Assembly (NCBI RefSeq): GCF_004212215.1
Contig: NZ_QVFV01000001.1
Span: forward strand, 1,064,814 to 1,128,813
DNA length: 64,000 nt
Direction of reading: 5' to 3'
Source: Leptolyngbya iicbica LK
GTDB taxonomy: Bacteria; Cyanobacteriota; Cyanobacteriia; Phormidesmidales; Phormidesmidaceae
Every line of letters starts with the position of its first letter. Position 1 is the stretch's first letter. This document shows positions 9,850 through 25,551 of the stretch, in pieces. The notes beneath the pieces were generated by a model, which had not been told where the DNA came from, searched no databases, and was given only the letters and a program-made list of their open reading frames with translations. The position numbers were made by a program, and so were the translations under genes.

Positions 9850-10869
9850 ATGAAAATCAAACAATTGGCCACCGCATTGGGCGTTGCGGCGCTTACCTGT
9901 GCCGTGGGCACGATGGCTCAGGCAGGCAATGCCTTGGTGCCAATCCGCGAGCCTCTGGCCGCTGAGCCAACCGTCGCCCAAGCCCGGGTCGAGCCGGTGC
10001 GCTACCGGATGACCGATCGCTGGCTGTCTCTCACCGACAGCTATATCATCCGAGATGCTGATGGCGAGCCCGTTTTCACCATCAATGGCCGCTTGATCTC
10101 GCTGAATGGGCAGATGGTCTTTCGCGATGTGGAAGGGCGAGAGCTCGCCAGAATCCAGAACAAAATTTTCGATATTATCGACACGATCCAAATTACCCGC
10201 GATCGCGAGGTCGTTGCAGAAGTGCGGCCCGCGATCATTTCACCCTTGCGGCAGAGCTACATCATTGATGTGCCCGGCGTCGGTCAGGGGGTTGCGCGCG
10301 GCGATTTTGTTAATCACGAATATGAGATTCGAGGACGGGATAGCGATCGTATTCTCGCGACCGTAACCCGTCGGTTTCTGAGCGTCAGTAATGCATATGA
10401 CATCGAGATCATGCCGCTGCGGCGCGATCAGCGCATCGAAGATGACGTGCTCTTCATTGCGACTGCCGCCGCCATTGATTTGTTAGAAAGCACCGACGCA
10501 CCCACCGAATCACCGGTGGCCGAGCCGCCCCCGGTCGAATCCCCCGACAACACCTTTCGCGATCCGCTCGTGGTGAATTGTCTGGGGACGGTCGCCGGCT
10601 CCAACATCGACTTTTCGACACTGTATAGCCCCGAAGGCGGCTTTGCCCGCATCAACTTTGGGCGTGACGGTGCAACGACAGCGACAGCAGAGTTAACCTT
10701 CGACGGCAGAAATGCCGAGAACCAAATGGTTTGGCGCGGAGCCGTCAACGGCATGGCCGATGTGACTCTGACCCATCTCTCAGATCAAATGATTCAGGTA
10801 GGCGATCGCGTCGCCGTCCTCTATGACGGGCAAGAAGGGCTGGGCACCTGTCAGGAATATCAGCCGTAG
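9850..10869 (+). CDS. Secreted LURP-one-related (tubby-like fold) protein
   Basis: The 339-residue protein starts with a clear signal peptide ending near AQAGNAL. Residues 50-205 look like a LURP-one-related/tubby-like C-terminal domain: YRMTDRWLSLTDSYIIRDAD, ISLNGQMVFRDVEGRELARI and HEYEIRGRDSDRILATVTRR show the repeated strand pattern of that fold. After an acidic, proline-rich linker, residues 235-339 form a second domain with two cysteines (VVNCLGTVAG, LGTCQEYQP) that I do not recognise. Export would place it in the periplasm or outside. LURP-one domains are usually cytoplasmic or membrane-associated, so the secreted form is unusual. Its function is unknown. Confidence 0.65.
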   Translation: MKIKQLATALGVAALTCAVGTMAQAGNALVPIREPLAAEPTVAQARVEPVRYRMTDRWLSLTDSYIIRDADGEPVFTINGRLISLNGQMVFRDVEGRELARIQNKIFDIIDTIQITRDREVVAEVRPAIISPLRQSYIIDVPGVGQGVARGDFVNHEYEIRGRDSDRILATVTRRFLSVSNAYDIEIMPLRRDQRIEDDVLFIATAAAIDLLESTDAPTESPVAEPPPVESPDNTFRDPLVVNCLGTVAGSNIDFSTLYSPEGGFARINFGRDGATTATAELTFDGRNAENQMVWRGAVNGMADVTLTHLSDQMIQVGDRVAVLYDGQEGLGTCQEYQP

Positions 10870-11078
10870 GGAAAATGAATGCCTGCGTGCACGGGGCGAT
10901 CGGGATAGTTCTTGCTGCTGGGTGTCTGATCCGGCTGGTTTTGAGCACTCCCGCGATCGCCTTAAAACCACCAAAATTGTGACAATGGCATCCCTTCGCC
11001 AGCCCATTAAACATTCACAACGCGATACACCATCACCCAAGCGATACACTCTAGTGATATTTGACTGGCTTGATTGAC

Positions 11079-12551
11079 ATGACCCGTGTATCACCGCTGC
11101 CACGCTTGATTCCCATGAGCGTTCAACGACGCTGGTTTGAGAAAGTGATGGCGGCGATCGCCCTCCTCAATCTGGGCCTGGTCGTCTTTGACCTGAGTTA
11201 CATTCCGCTCCGCAACGTGTACCGAACCATCGCCCCAAACGTCACTGAATGGTACGGTCAACAGTTCAAAGGCATCACCCCCCACCCGTTTACGGTGGAC
11301 TATTTAGAAAAAGTCTCAGAGTTGGAGACTCTCGTTGCGGAAGGCGGTCTTGTGGCCTCGTCTAGCGAAAGGATGCTCACAGAACTGAGAACCGCAAGTG
11401 ACGCCATGATCGCTGAAAATCCCTTCGATGTGGCCAACAAGTCCGGCACGTTAGAACGCATTAAAGAACTGATGAGGCGTCACGTAGAAGCGACCACTGG
11501 ACAGCCTTATGAATCGGCGACAGAGGCGTTCAATACATTCTGGACGAAGGAATATTTATCGGAGGCAGGCTACCAATCACAAGTTCAATTTTTCAATCAA
11601 ACAATCCGTCCGCTAATCGAGACCAACTATTTTCGTGGCATCGGCTTCAACGGCAAGCCTGCAAACAACTTTATCGCCATTGACAGTCTATTTATTACTA
11701 TTTTCAGCATCGAATTACTGCTTCGAGTCATGGTTCTACGTCGCCGTTATCCCGGGCTCAAAATTTGGGATGCAATTCTTTTTCGCTGGTATGACCTATT
11801 GCTGATTACGCCGTTTTCGCTTTTTGCCCCCACGTGGTTGCTGTTACGGGTGATTCCCGTTGTGACTCGCATCAAGCAGTCAAAATTGCTGAATCTCGAT
11901 CCTCTACGTCAGCGGATTGTGAGTTTCTTGATTGCTAGTGTGGTGGTGGAGCTAACGGAATTCGTCTTAATTCGCATTATTAATCAACTGCAATCGTCCA
12001 TTAAAAAAGGCAATCTGGCAGCATTTTTAATGAACGATAAATCTCAACCCTCCCAGTACATTAATCTCGGAGAGGTGAACGAAATTAGCGCGATCGCTCA
12101 ACAAGTTTCCTCCACTGTGGTCGATGAAACGTTGCCCAAGGTGCGCCCTCAAATTGAAGCATTATTGACCTACACCGTCTCAACGACTGTCACGCGATCG
12201 CCTCTCTATCGACAACTCGGTCATCTGCCGGGATTTAATACCCTCATACAAAATACCGTCCGCGAAATCGTCGATAGTCTGTGTGAAACGCTGTACGGTA
12301 ACCTTGACTCCAAAGAGCCTGATGCTCAGAGAGCAGCGTTAGTGAAAGCATTAGTCGAAAATTTCAACCAGTCATTTCGCACTGATTTGCAGGAGAATCA
12401 CGGCGTCGAAAAAATTGAGGCATTGGCTTTCGTCTGGCTAGAAGAAATCAAGATTAATTATCTCCGACAAATCGCGATCGAAGATGAGGCAATTTTACAA
12501 GAGCGCAGTCGCGAGCTCTACGCCATGACTCGCATTACGCCCAAACCTTAA
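11079..12551 (+). CDS. Unknown membrane protein with voltage-sensor-like helices
   Basis: I do not recognise this 490-residue protein. It has an N-terminal membrane helix (residues 18-40), a long soluble segment of about 150 residues, and a second hydrophobic block near residues 200-290. The block includes IDSLFITIFSIELLLRVMVL and an arginine-containing LLLRVIPVVTRIKQSKLLN stretch reminiscent of the S2-S4 helices of ion-channel voltage sensors. No pore-loop filter follows; the C-terminal half is soluble and mostly helical. The start ATG at 11079 removes six unlikely residues from a TTG start at 11061. It stands alone. Confidence 0.7.
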   Translation: MTRVSPLPRLIPMSVQRRWFEKVMAAIALLNLGLVVFDLSYIPLRNVYRTIAPNVTEWYGQQFKGITPHPFTVDYLEKVSELETLVAEGGLVASSSERMLTELRTASDAMIAENPFDVANKSGTLERIKELMRRHVEATTGQPYESATEAFNTFWTKEYLSEAGYQSQVQFFNQTIRPLIETNYFRGIGFNGKPANNFIAIDSLFITIFSIELLLRVMVLRRRYPGLKIWDAILFRWYDLLLITPFSLFAPTWLLLRVIPVVTRIKQSKLLNLDPLRQRIVSFLIASVVVELTEFVLIRIINQLQSSIKKGNLAAFLMNDKSQPSQYINLGEVNEISAIAQQVSSTVVDETLPKVRPQIEALLTYTVSTTVTRSPLYRQLGHLPGFNTLIQNTVREIVDSLCETLYGNLDSKEPDAQRAALVKALVENFNQSFRTDLQENHGVEKIEALAFVWLEEIKINYLRQIAIEDEAILQERSRELYAMTRITPKP

Positions 12552-12948
12552 ATCAATCAACCATGCTGCAGCGTCCTTATTTTTGAAGTCAAAAACCCCT
12601 AAGTTATAAACTGCCAATCCCCTTCGGTTGAAAAAAAGAGCCCTAACATTCTCTAGACAGCCTGCCAATTTTTGGGGGCACGACCAGCGATCGCTAGCCA
12701 GCAATCCCACTTCAGCCAACGACAATCAACATCGCTGATCAGGGCACTCCCAAGGCACGGTTTTCATCCCATAGAGATATTAAGTGTTGCAAAACCAGCA
12801 TTTTTTGGCGCACAAAAGCTATTCCGACTCACTAGGCTGGAAGGCATATGGGCTTTTAGGGTAGATGGCTGAGCCCCTCTGCCAAGCTTGAGTGCATGAA
12901 TTTTAAACTCACCTGACTGACGTCAAATGTGCGCAAGGAGTTAGGGAA
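12552..12948. other. Intergenic region before the peroxiredoxin gene
   Basis: This 397-base stretch carries no convincing coding region; short open frames here lack ribosome-binding sites and known motifs. It presumably holds the promoter of the peroxiredoxin gene, whose ribosome-binding sequence AAGGAG lies at its right end. No strong hairpin or repeat was seen. Confidence 0.4.
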
Positions 12949-13509
12949 ATGTTGGCTAGCCATGAAGGCAAAAGCATTCCTCAGACAACCCTTTTGACAT
13001 TCACAAAAACGGGTTGGCAAACGATTTCAGCAGCCGATCTCTTCAAACATAAAACGGTCGTTGCTTTCGCTGTGCCAGGAGCATTTACCAGCCCTTATTC
13101 CCCGATTCAGCTATTAGGCTACAACGAATATGCCCCCATCTTTCGAGCCCATGGCGTCGATGAAATCCTGTGCATTTCGGTCAATGATCCGTTTTCGTTA
13201 GTGGCTTGGGCGCAAGCTGAGGGAGCCGATCAGGTGCGATTCATTCCCGATGTGACGGGCGACTTTACTCACGCCATGGGGATGGTGGTGGATCTGGCGG
13301 ATAAAGGCATGGGGCGGCGATCGCGGCGCTATTCCATGCTGGTACGGGATGGCACGGTCGAGAAAATGTTTGTCGAGCCCGATGGGTTTGAAACCATGCC
13401 GGTGGTGTCGAATGCGGAAACGTTACTGAATTACCTCAACCCCGACGCCGAACACCCCCAGCAGATGACGGTGCTCATGCATATGTGGCGGACGATGCTG
13501 GCCGTTTAG
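12949..13509 (+). CDS. Peroxiredoxin (PrxII/Prx5 type) lacking the peroxidatic cysteine
   Basis: The 186-residue protein is clearly of the type II peroxiredoxin family: AFAVPGAFTSPYSPIQLLGY, ILCISVNDPFSLVAWA and the late SRRYSMLVRDG arginine all align. In active enzymes the first motif reads VPGAFTPTCS, and its cysteine attacks the peroxide. Here that position is Tyr50 (codon TAT), while the cysteine matching the resolving cysteine is kept as Cys75. The protein therefore should not reduce peroxides by the known mechanism. The frame is intact and a good AAGGAG site precedes the ATG, so it looks maintained rather than decayed. katG follows 278 bases downstream. A regulatory or structural role is possible but unproven. 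Confidence 0.9.
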   Translation: MLASHEGKSIPQTTLLTFTKTGWQTISAADLFKHKTVVAFAVPGAFTSPYSPIQLLGYNEYAPIFRAHGVDEILCISVNDPFSLVAWAQAEGADQVRFIPDVTGDFTHAMGMVVDLADKGMGRRSRRYSMLVRDGTVEKMFVEPDGFETMPVVSNAETLLNYLNPDAEHPQQMTVLMHMWRTMLAV

Positions 13510-13632
13510 AGTGACTGAGCGACCAGGCATTCGGCAGCGCAGCGGCAACCGTGACGAGACATTACGAGATGTCAAAGGACTCCTCGAGAATCCCCCAACT
13601 CATCGATGACTCAGGTAGGCTGGCATTAACAG

Positions 13633-13653
13633 AAGTCGTAATGAGTACGACTT
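13633..13653. promoter_or_regulatory. Inverted repeat between peroxiredoxin gene and katG
   Basis: AAGTCGTA and TACGACTT form a perfect 8-bp inverted repeat around a 5-base loop, 124 bases after the peroxiredoxin stop and about 135 bases before the katG start. It could be an operator for a dimeric regulator of katG or a weak terminator; there is no T-run, so I lean slightly to an operator. Confidence 0.35.
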
Positions 13654-13688
13654 GACCCCAAATTTCAGTTCTGGGCAGACAGCATTGA

Positions 13689-16157
<2,469 letters not shown>

Positions 16158-16170
16158 AAGCAAGGGTCTC

Positions 16171-16250
16171 GGTGGGCATTCCCACCGTTAGGACAGCATC
16201 TCAGTTTCACAGTCTGGGGGGACGGGCGGTTTGTGCGATCGTCGTCCCCC
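16171..16250 (+). terminator. Possible katG terminator hairpins
   Basis: Two hairpins follow katG. The first, GGTGGG at 16171-16176 with CCCACC at 16181-16186, has a 4-base loop and no T-run. The second, GGGGGACG at 16217-16224 with CGTCCCCC at 16243-16250, has an 18-base loop and is followed by TTTCTGT. Either could end the katG transcript before the convergent recR gene. Confidence 0.4.
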
Positions 16251-16435
16251 TTTCTGTCGGCGCGACTGCCATCAGTGCAGCGAGCGCTCGGACTCGGCAC
16301 TGTGCGGCCCGCACTCCCAAAATCGGCCTGGCACTGCCAGCCTTTTCCCAGAGGAGCGGCGGCTAGATGATGACAGACCACCCGCGGGATTTTTCTTTAG
16401 ACAAATCGTTTGGACAGAGACCGTACGAGCGATCG

Positions 16436-17029
16436 CTAATCCAGCGATCGGCGACCTTCCAAAGCGCGAGCTAGTGTTACTTCGTCGGCATATTCCAAAT
16501 CGCCCCCCATGGGTAGACCAAAGGCAATGCGCGTCACCTTGGTAAAAGGCTTCAACAATTGCCCCACATATAGCGTGGTCGTGTCGCCTTCGATGCTGGG
16601 GCTGATGGCGATGATGGCTTCTTGAATATTGTCCTGATTCACCCGATGCACCAGCGGCCCAATATTCAGCTGCTCAGGCCCAATGCCTTCCATGGGAGAA
16701 ATCAAGCCCCCCAGCACATGATATTTGCCGCGATATTCGCGCGTTTTTTCCAGCGCAATTACGTCGCGAGAGTCGGCGACGATGCAGAGCGTTTGCAGAT
16801 CACGACTGGTGGACTTGCAGATATCACACACCGGCTCCGACGAGAGATGAAAGCAGATCGAGCAGTAGCCCATTTGCGATTTGGCATCCACCAGCGCTTG
16901 GGCCAAGGCTTGCACCTCCGCATCGGGACGCTTCAGCAAGTGCAGCGCCAGTCGCTGTGCCGTTTTGGGACCAACACCAGGCAACTTTTGGAGTTCTTCG
17001 ATAAGCCGAGCAAGGGGGCGAGCGTAAAT
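16436..17029 (-). CDS. recR: Recombination mediator protein RecR, probable ATT start
   Basis: RecR works with RecF and RecO to load RecA at gapped DNA. The helix-hairpin-helix [20 protein letters not shown], the four-cysteine zinc finger [16 protein letters not shown] and the Toprim domain with [15 protein letters not shown] and [12 protein letters not shown] are all present. The first ordinary start in frame is a TTG at 16984, but that would cut off [14 protein letters not shown], which belongs to the conserved N-terminus. Upstream there is no ATG, GTG or TTG. An ATT at 17029 sits exactly where cyanobacterial homologues have their start codon, nine bases after GGAGG at 17043-17039, giving 197 residues. 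A CTG at 17035 is the alternative, only three bases from GGAGG. Confidence 0.93.
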   Translation of the reverse strand: MYARPLARLIEELQKLPGVGPKTAQRLALHLLKRPDAEVQALAQALVDAKSQMGYCSICFHLSSEPVCDICKSTSRDLQTLCIVADSRDVIALEKTREYRGKYHVLGGLISPMEGIGPEQLNIGPLVHRVNQDNIQEAIIAISPSIEGDTTTLYVGQLLKPFTKVTRIAFGLPMGGDLEYADEVTLARALEGRRSLD

Positions 17030-17172
17030 GGTCAGAGTCCTCCAGACGGCGAAAATGAGTCAGTCGGCGAGCGACAACAATCAGCGATGCAGTCGTCGTT
17101 CACAGATTTTAAGGCTGGGTGTCGGTTTCGCAAACTGACTCAGGGCAAATCGCCTTCTCTATGGTCGTCGCA

Positions 17173-18009
17173 TTAAGTCAGCTGCGATATTTTGACGCGG
17201 TTGCGACCCCGCTGTAGGGCCGTTTCTAAAGCTTGCTCAGCGGTTTGAATCAGGAGATGGCTGTCGATCGCCCGACTAGCTTCGGCGATCGCGCCCCCAA
17301 CGGCCACTTGCGGCTCACTCCCTGGTCCGGCCAATAAACCGGGCAACTCCTTTAAAGCGGCTGTTTGCAGCTCTTCGGCATACAGCGTCAGCGCTTTGGG
17401 TGGTAGTCCCGTGACCGTCGCGATTAAGCGACTCTGACCGTCGCTATACCAACGGGTGGGCGGCTGCGATCGCGCGGGCAAAAGCTGGGCGGCGGCCGCC
17501 ATCATTTCTTGAGAAGCCGCCCCGTCTGACGCTCCAGGCAGCACCTTAAAGAGCAACACCCCCAATGTCGGCGATGCCCCCTCCTGAGACTGCGTTTGAT
17601 ATTGCTGCAGTTGGGAGGCGATCGCGGTCGGCAGCAAATCCTGTCGCAGTAGCGCTGTCGTCGGCTCCAGCAAACCCAATTGGTTCAACTTTTCTTCATA
17701 TTCTTGATGCAGCGCCGTGGTCTTTTGAGCCTCCGATTGTACGGCTTGAGTGCGCTCCTCAATTTGCTGTAACAGGCTCTCTACCTGAGTTTGCAAGCGT
17801 AAAATCCGAACATTACGGCGAATCACCGTCGGCACCGAAACCAATAATCCCAGAATCACCCCAATTGCTAAGGTTCCGAGAAGAACAAGGGCCAGCGATT
17901 GCTGATATTCCCAAATAAAGAGTTGAATTGTAACCAGATTTGTGTTTTGCAGCGCGAATAAGATAGCAAGGAAGGCTATTACTAACGCTGAAACGACATA
18001 GAGTCGCAT
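17173..18009 (-). CDS. LapA-like membrane protein with degenerate GGDEF-like domain
   Basis: The 278-residue protein starts with two membrane helices separated by FALQNTNLVTIQLFIWEYQ, the layout of the LapA/DUF1049 family. A coiled coil follows (about residues 68-120, ending in EEYEEKLNQLG-like sequence). Residues 150-275 read like a diguanylate cyclase fold: GVLLFKVL, AEELQTAALKELPGLL, QVAVGGAIAEA, and the ending ALQRGRNRVKIS, which copies the GGDEF end AKxxGRNRV. The signature loop itself is YSDGQSR instead of GGDEF, so c-di-GMP synthesis is not expected. ATG 18009 has GGGAGA in front. It could bind a nucleotide or act as a scaffold; this is inference. Confidence 0.7.
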   Translation of the reverse strand: MRLYVVSALVIAFLAILFALQNTNLVTIQLFIWEYQQSLALVLLGTLAIGVILGLLVSVPTVIRRNVRILRLQTQVESLLQQIEERTQAVQSEAQKTTALHQEYEEKLNQLGLLEPTTALLRQDLLPTAIASQLQQYQTQSQEGASPTLGVLLFKVLPGASDGAASQEMMAAAAQLLPARSQPPTRWYSDGQSRLIATVTGLPPKALTLYAEELQTAALKELPGLLAGPGSEPQVAVGGAIAEASRAIDSHLLIQTAEQALETALQRGRNRVKISQLT

Positions 18010-18190
18010 GATTTCTCCCAATCGCTGTCCTTCCTGTCAATCCTAACGGCAAGCGGTTTCGGGAGGAAAGTGACGACGTTACCCAGCCATGCGGCAGCCC
18101 AGTTGTAGCCCCCGCACAGGTGCATTCATGACCATTTCGGGGCATCGCGTCACCCCAACTAGACCCAGCGCCATCGGCAAACTTAGAGGC

Positions 18191-18604
18191 ATGAAAACGA
18201 GAACGACGAATAATATTAGTGGCTGTTGGCTTGGCACCTATTGGCAGGCCGGCCAGCCAATTCGATTTGAGGCGACCTTGGTGCAAGGCGGCAGTGTCGT
18301 GGATGGACGCATCTTAGATGCCAACTATTTGGGCGAATCATCCATGCGGGGCGAACTGCTGGGACATCGCATCTTTTTTATCAAGCGCTACTTAACGACT
18401 TCGCCAAACCCCATTCGCTATAGCGGCACCTTAACGGAGGATGGCAACTATATGTGTGGGCACTGGCGGATCGGTTCATTTGACTCTGGACGCTGGGAAG
18501 CCTATCGGGGCTATGATGCGCTGTCTGAAGAATTATCAGTCCTGGTGACCACCCACCCCCTCATCCGAGCCGCCAGCATTGAGGATGATGTCTTGGAAAT
18601 TTAA
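18191..18604 (+). CDS. Small conserved-looking protein of unknown function
   Basis: I do not recognise this 137-residue protein. It is mostly short strands, with CWLGTYWQAGQPIRFEATLV near the start, RYSGTLTEDGNYMCGHWRIG in the middle and an acidic C-terminus. No signal peptide or membrane helix is seen, so it should be cytoplasmic. ATG 18191 begins just before the structured part and has AGAGG very close in front; ATG 18128 in the same frame is an alternative. It is divergent from the LapA-like gene, and its stop overlaps that of the convergent gene at 18601 in the shared palindrome TTAA. Confidence 0.6.
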   Translation: MKTRTTNNISGCWLGTYWQAGQPIRFEATLVQGGSVVDGRILDANYLGESSMRGELLGHRIFFIKRYLTTSPNPIRYSGTLTEDGNYMCGHWRIGSFDSGRWEAYRGYDALSEELSVLVTTHPLIRAASIEDDVLEI

Positions 18605-18954
18605 GCCGGGTATGCCACATCCATAATGACGGGCGAAAGTGATGGACAAATCACCCCTGCTTCATCCAGTAACTCTTTAAACTCAGCGACGACGGCTCGC
18701 TCGTACCGCGAGTCCTGCAATAATTTCCCCATAAGACTGTCACCCTCTGAATTTGCACCACCAGAAGGACTGGTGGCGATCGCAATTGGCCATCGCCGCA
18801 AAGCTTGCAGCACACGGTCAGGGGCTACCCGCTGGCGGCCCCCACGGATCGGCACAAAACAGCATGAGCCCACCGCCGCTCGCCCGGCTCCGCCATCCAA
18901 CTCATTGGCCAGAACCGATGGCGGCAGCTTTTTGAAACAGTCGAAAAACATCAA
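18601..18954 (-). CDS. Small unknown protein
   Basis: This 117-residue frame looks protein-like: it starts MMFFDCFKKLPPSVLANELD and ends with an ordinary helix-loop sequence, QDSRYERAVVAEFKELLDEA. I know no family for it. An equally long frame on the opposite strand (18626-18979) is serine- and proline-rich and looks like its shadow. No strong ribosome-binding site is visible. It meets the plus-strand gene at 18191 stop to stop. Confidence 0.45.
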   Translation of the reverse strand: MMFFDCFKKLPPSVLANELDGGAGRAAVGSCCFVPIRGGRQRVAPDRVLQALRRWPIAIATSPSGGANSEGDSLMGKLLQDSRYERAVVAEFKELLDEAGVICPSLSPVIMDVAYPA

Positions 18955-19212
18955 ACAATACGTTCACCACTACATGTAGGCACACCTCAATCCGAGATAG
19001 CAGAACGTTAAAGAACGCTGGCTTTACTAAGAAATACTGCGAAATCCGGTACTGATATCTGACGATTTTCTTAAGTACAGCAGGGGAACTAATTTTCTGG
19101 ATAGATAATTCTCAAGAGATTGAGCGCGATCGCGCGCTTACCCAAAGCAATCCACGCATATCGAAGCGGTGATCGTGGATTGCTGCTGTGCTGTTTTCAG
19201 GCCAATACCATA

Positions 19213-23805
<4,593 letters not shown>

Positions 23806-23814
23806 CCCAAATTT

Positions 23815-23889
23815 GTAGGGTGCATTCGCGAAGCAATGCACCAAATGCAATGTGCCCAGCGGTGCATTGCTAGCGCGAATGCACCCTAC
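23815..23889. repeat. Inverted repeat in the gltB-gltD gap
   Basis: A left arm at 23815-23842, starting GTAGGGTGCATTCGCGAAGC, pairs with a right arm at 23861-23889 ending CGAATGCACCCTAC; only one extra base and one or two mismatches spoil the 28-base match. It fills most of the 149-base gltB-gltD gap. In RNA it would fold to a long hairpin that could alter gltD expression or mRNA stability. Confidence 0.85.
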
Positions 23890-23954
23890 CCCGCTGGACG
23901 ATAACTCTTCGCTTCAGAATCAAGCACCACTTGCCCTTAACCACTTTCAACATC

Positions 23955-25439
23955 ATGGGAAAACCAACTGGCTTTATGGAATTTCTGCGCGAGGTAGCGA
24001 ACGAAGTCGCCCCCGCCGATCGCATCCGCAACTGGGATGAATTTCACCTCCACATGCCCGAGGAAAACTTGCAGACCCAGGGCGCACGCTGCATGGACTG
24101 CGGCACCCCCTTCTGCCACACGGGCATGGAAATGAACCGCGCCGCTAGCGGTTGCCCCATCAACAACCTGATCCCCGAGTGGAACGACCTGATCTACCGG
24201 GGACGCTGGCAGGATGCCCTCGATCGCCTCCACAAAACCAATAACTTCCCCGAATTCACCGGACGGGTTTGCCCTGCGCCCTGCGAAGGGGCCTGCGTGC
24301 TGGGCATCATCGAGCCCCCCGTCACCATCAAAAATATCGAGTACTCCATCGCTGAAAAGGGCTGGGAAGCGGGCTGGATTACGCCCACGCCGCCGAGCCA
24401 GCGCACCGGGAAGAAGGTCGCGATCGTCGGTTCCGGGCCTGCGGGGCTGTCCGCTGCCGCCCAGCTCAACTCCGCCGGACATTGGGTGACGGTGTATGAG
24501 CGGGCAGACAGACCCGGTGGTCTGCTCATGTACGGCATCCCCAACATGAAGCTGGACAAGCAAAAGGTCGTCATGCGCCGCCTTGATGTGCTGGAGGCCG
24601 AGGGCGTCACCTTTGTCTGCAACACCGAAGTCGGCAAAGACCTGCCCACCGCAACGCTGGTGAAAGACTTTGACGCGGTGATCCTCTGCACGGGCTCCAC
24701 CCGTCCCCGCGACTTGCCCATCGAAGGGCGCGACCTCAAGGGCATCCACTTCGCGATGGAGTTCCTCACTGCGAACACCCAAGCCGTGCTGAATGGCTCC
24801 CCCGGCGAAGACTACATCACCGCTGCGGGCAAGGATGTCGTGATCATCGGCGGCGGCGACACGGGCACCGACTGCGTGGGCACCTCCATCCGCCACGGCT
24901 GCACCAGCGTCACCCAACTGGAAATCATGCCCAAGCCCCCCGAAACCCGCGCCCCCAACAACCCCTGGCCCGAGTGGCCCAAGATCTACCGCATGGACTA
25001 CGGCCAAGAAGAAGCCGCCGCCATGTTCGGCCAAGATCCCCGCACCTACACCACCACCGCCACCCATTTTGAGGGCGACGAGCACGGCCAAGTCACTGCC
25101 GTCCACACCGTCCAGGTCCAGTGGATGAAGGACGAGCAGGGCCGCTTTACCCCCCAACACGTTCCCGGCACAGAGCAGCGGCTACCCGCTCAACTGGTGC
25201 TGCTGGCCATGGGCTTCCTCGGTCCCGAACAGCCCATCATCGACGCCCTCGGCCTGGAACAAGATGGCCGCAGCAATATCAAAGCCGAGCATGAGCAATA
25301 CACCACCTCCATTCCCGGTGTGTTTGCCGCAGGCGATTGCCGTCGCGGGCAAAGCCTGGTGGTGTGGGCCTTCAATGAGGGCAGAGGGGTGGCGCGAGAG
25401 TGCGATCGCTACCTCATGGGCACGACTGAGTTGCCTTAG
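23955..25439 (+). CDS. gltD: Glutamate synthase small subunit
   Basis: GltD takes electrons from NAD(P)H and passes them through FAD and 4Fe-4S centres to GltB. The 494-residue protein has the N-terminal cysteine clusters CMDCGTPFC and [13 protein letters not shown], the FAD site [20 protein letters not shown], the pyridine-nucleotide site [16 protein letters not shown] and the closing [20 protein letters not shown] 23955 gives the standard start [13 protein letters not shown]; eight residues in frame upstream are extra. It follows gltB after 149 bases, and the two should form the alpha-beta enzyme. Codons are strikingly GC-ending, like those of gltB. Confidence 0.95.
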   Translation: MGKPTGFMEFLREVANEVAPADRIRNWDEFHLHMPEENLQTQGARCMDCGTPFCHTGMEMNRAASGCPINNLIPEWNDLIYRGRWQDALDRLHKTNNFPEFTGRVCPAPCEGACVLGIIEPPVTIKNIEYSIAEKGWEAGWITPTPPSQRTGKKVAIVGSGPAGLSAAAQLNSAGHWVTVYERADRPGGLLMYGIPNMKLDKQKVVMRRLDVLEAEGVTFVCNTEVGKDLPTATLVKDFDAVILCTGSTRPRDLPIEGRDLKGIHFAMEFLTANTQAVLNGSPGEDYITAAGKDVVIIGGGDTGTDCVGTSIRHGCTSVTQLEIMPKPPETRAPNNPWPEWPKIYRMDYGQEEAAAMFGQDPRTYTTTATHFEGDEHGQVTAVHTVQVQWMKDEQGRFTPQHVPGTEQRLPAQLVLLAMGFLGPEQPIIDALGLEQDGRSNIKAEHEQYTTSIPGVFAAGDCRRGQSLVVWAFNEGRGVARECDRYLMGTTELP

Positions 25440-25453
25440 CGATCGTCCCCAGC

Positions 25454-25480
25454 CCCCCGGCTTCTCGGAGAAGCCGGGGG
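25454..25480 (+). terminator. Rho-independent-type terminator after gltD
   Basis: CCCCCGGCTTCTC and GAGAAGCCGGGGG pair over up to 13 bases around a minimal loop, starting 15 bases after the gltD stop, and are followed by TCTCTCTTGAG. This is the strongest terminator-like hairpin in the window, though the T-run is imperfect. Confidence 0.7.
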
Positions 25481-25551
25481 TCTCTCTTGAGTTGATTTGC
25501 TAGATTTGTAAACAAGTCAAAAACGCTTGAAGTGTTGCATTGAGAAGCCGT

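Noticed and set aside
18626-18979. Plus-strand 117-residue frame opposite the unknown gene at 18601
   Set aside because: It is rich in Ser, Pro and Arg with no pattern, while the minus-strand frame looks like a globular protein; I kept only the latter.
19020-19212. NtcA-type site (GTA-N8-TAC) before gltB
   Set aside because: The best candidate around 19049 has only one good half-site, so I do not claim nitrogen control from sequence.
23937-25160. 407-residue minus-strand frame inside gltD
   Set aside because: It is the antisense shadow of a strongly GC-ending gene; the product has no motif and is full of Gly, Val and His.
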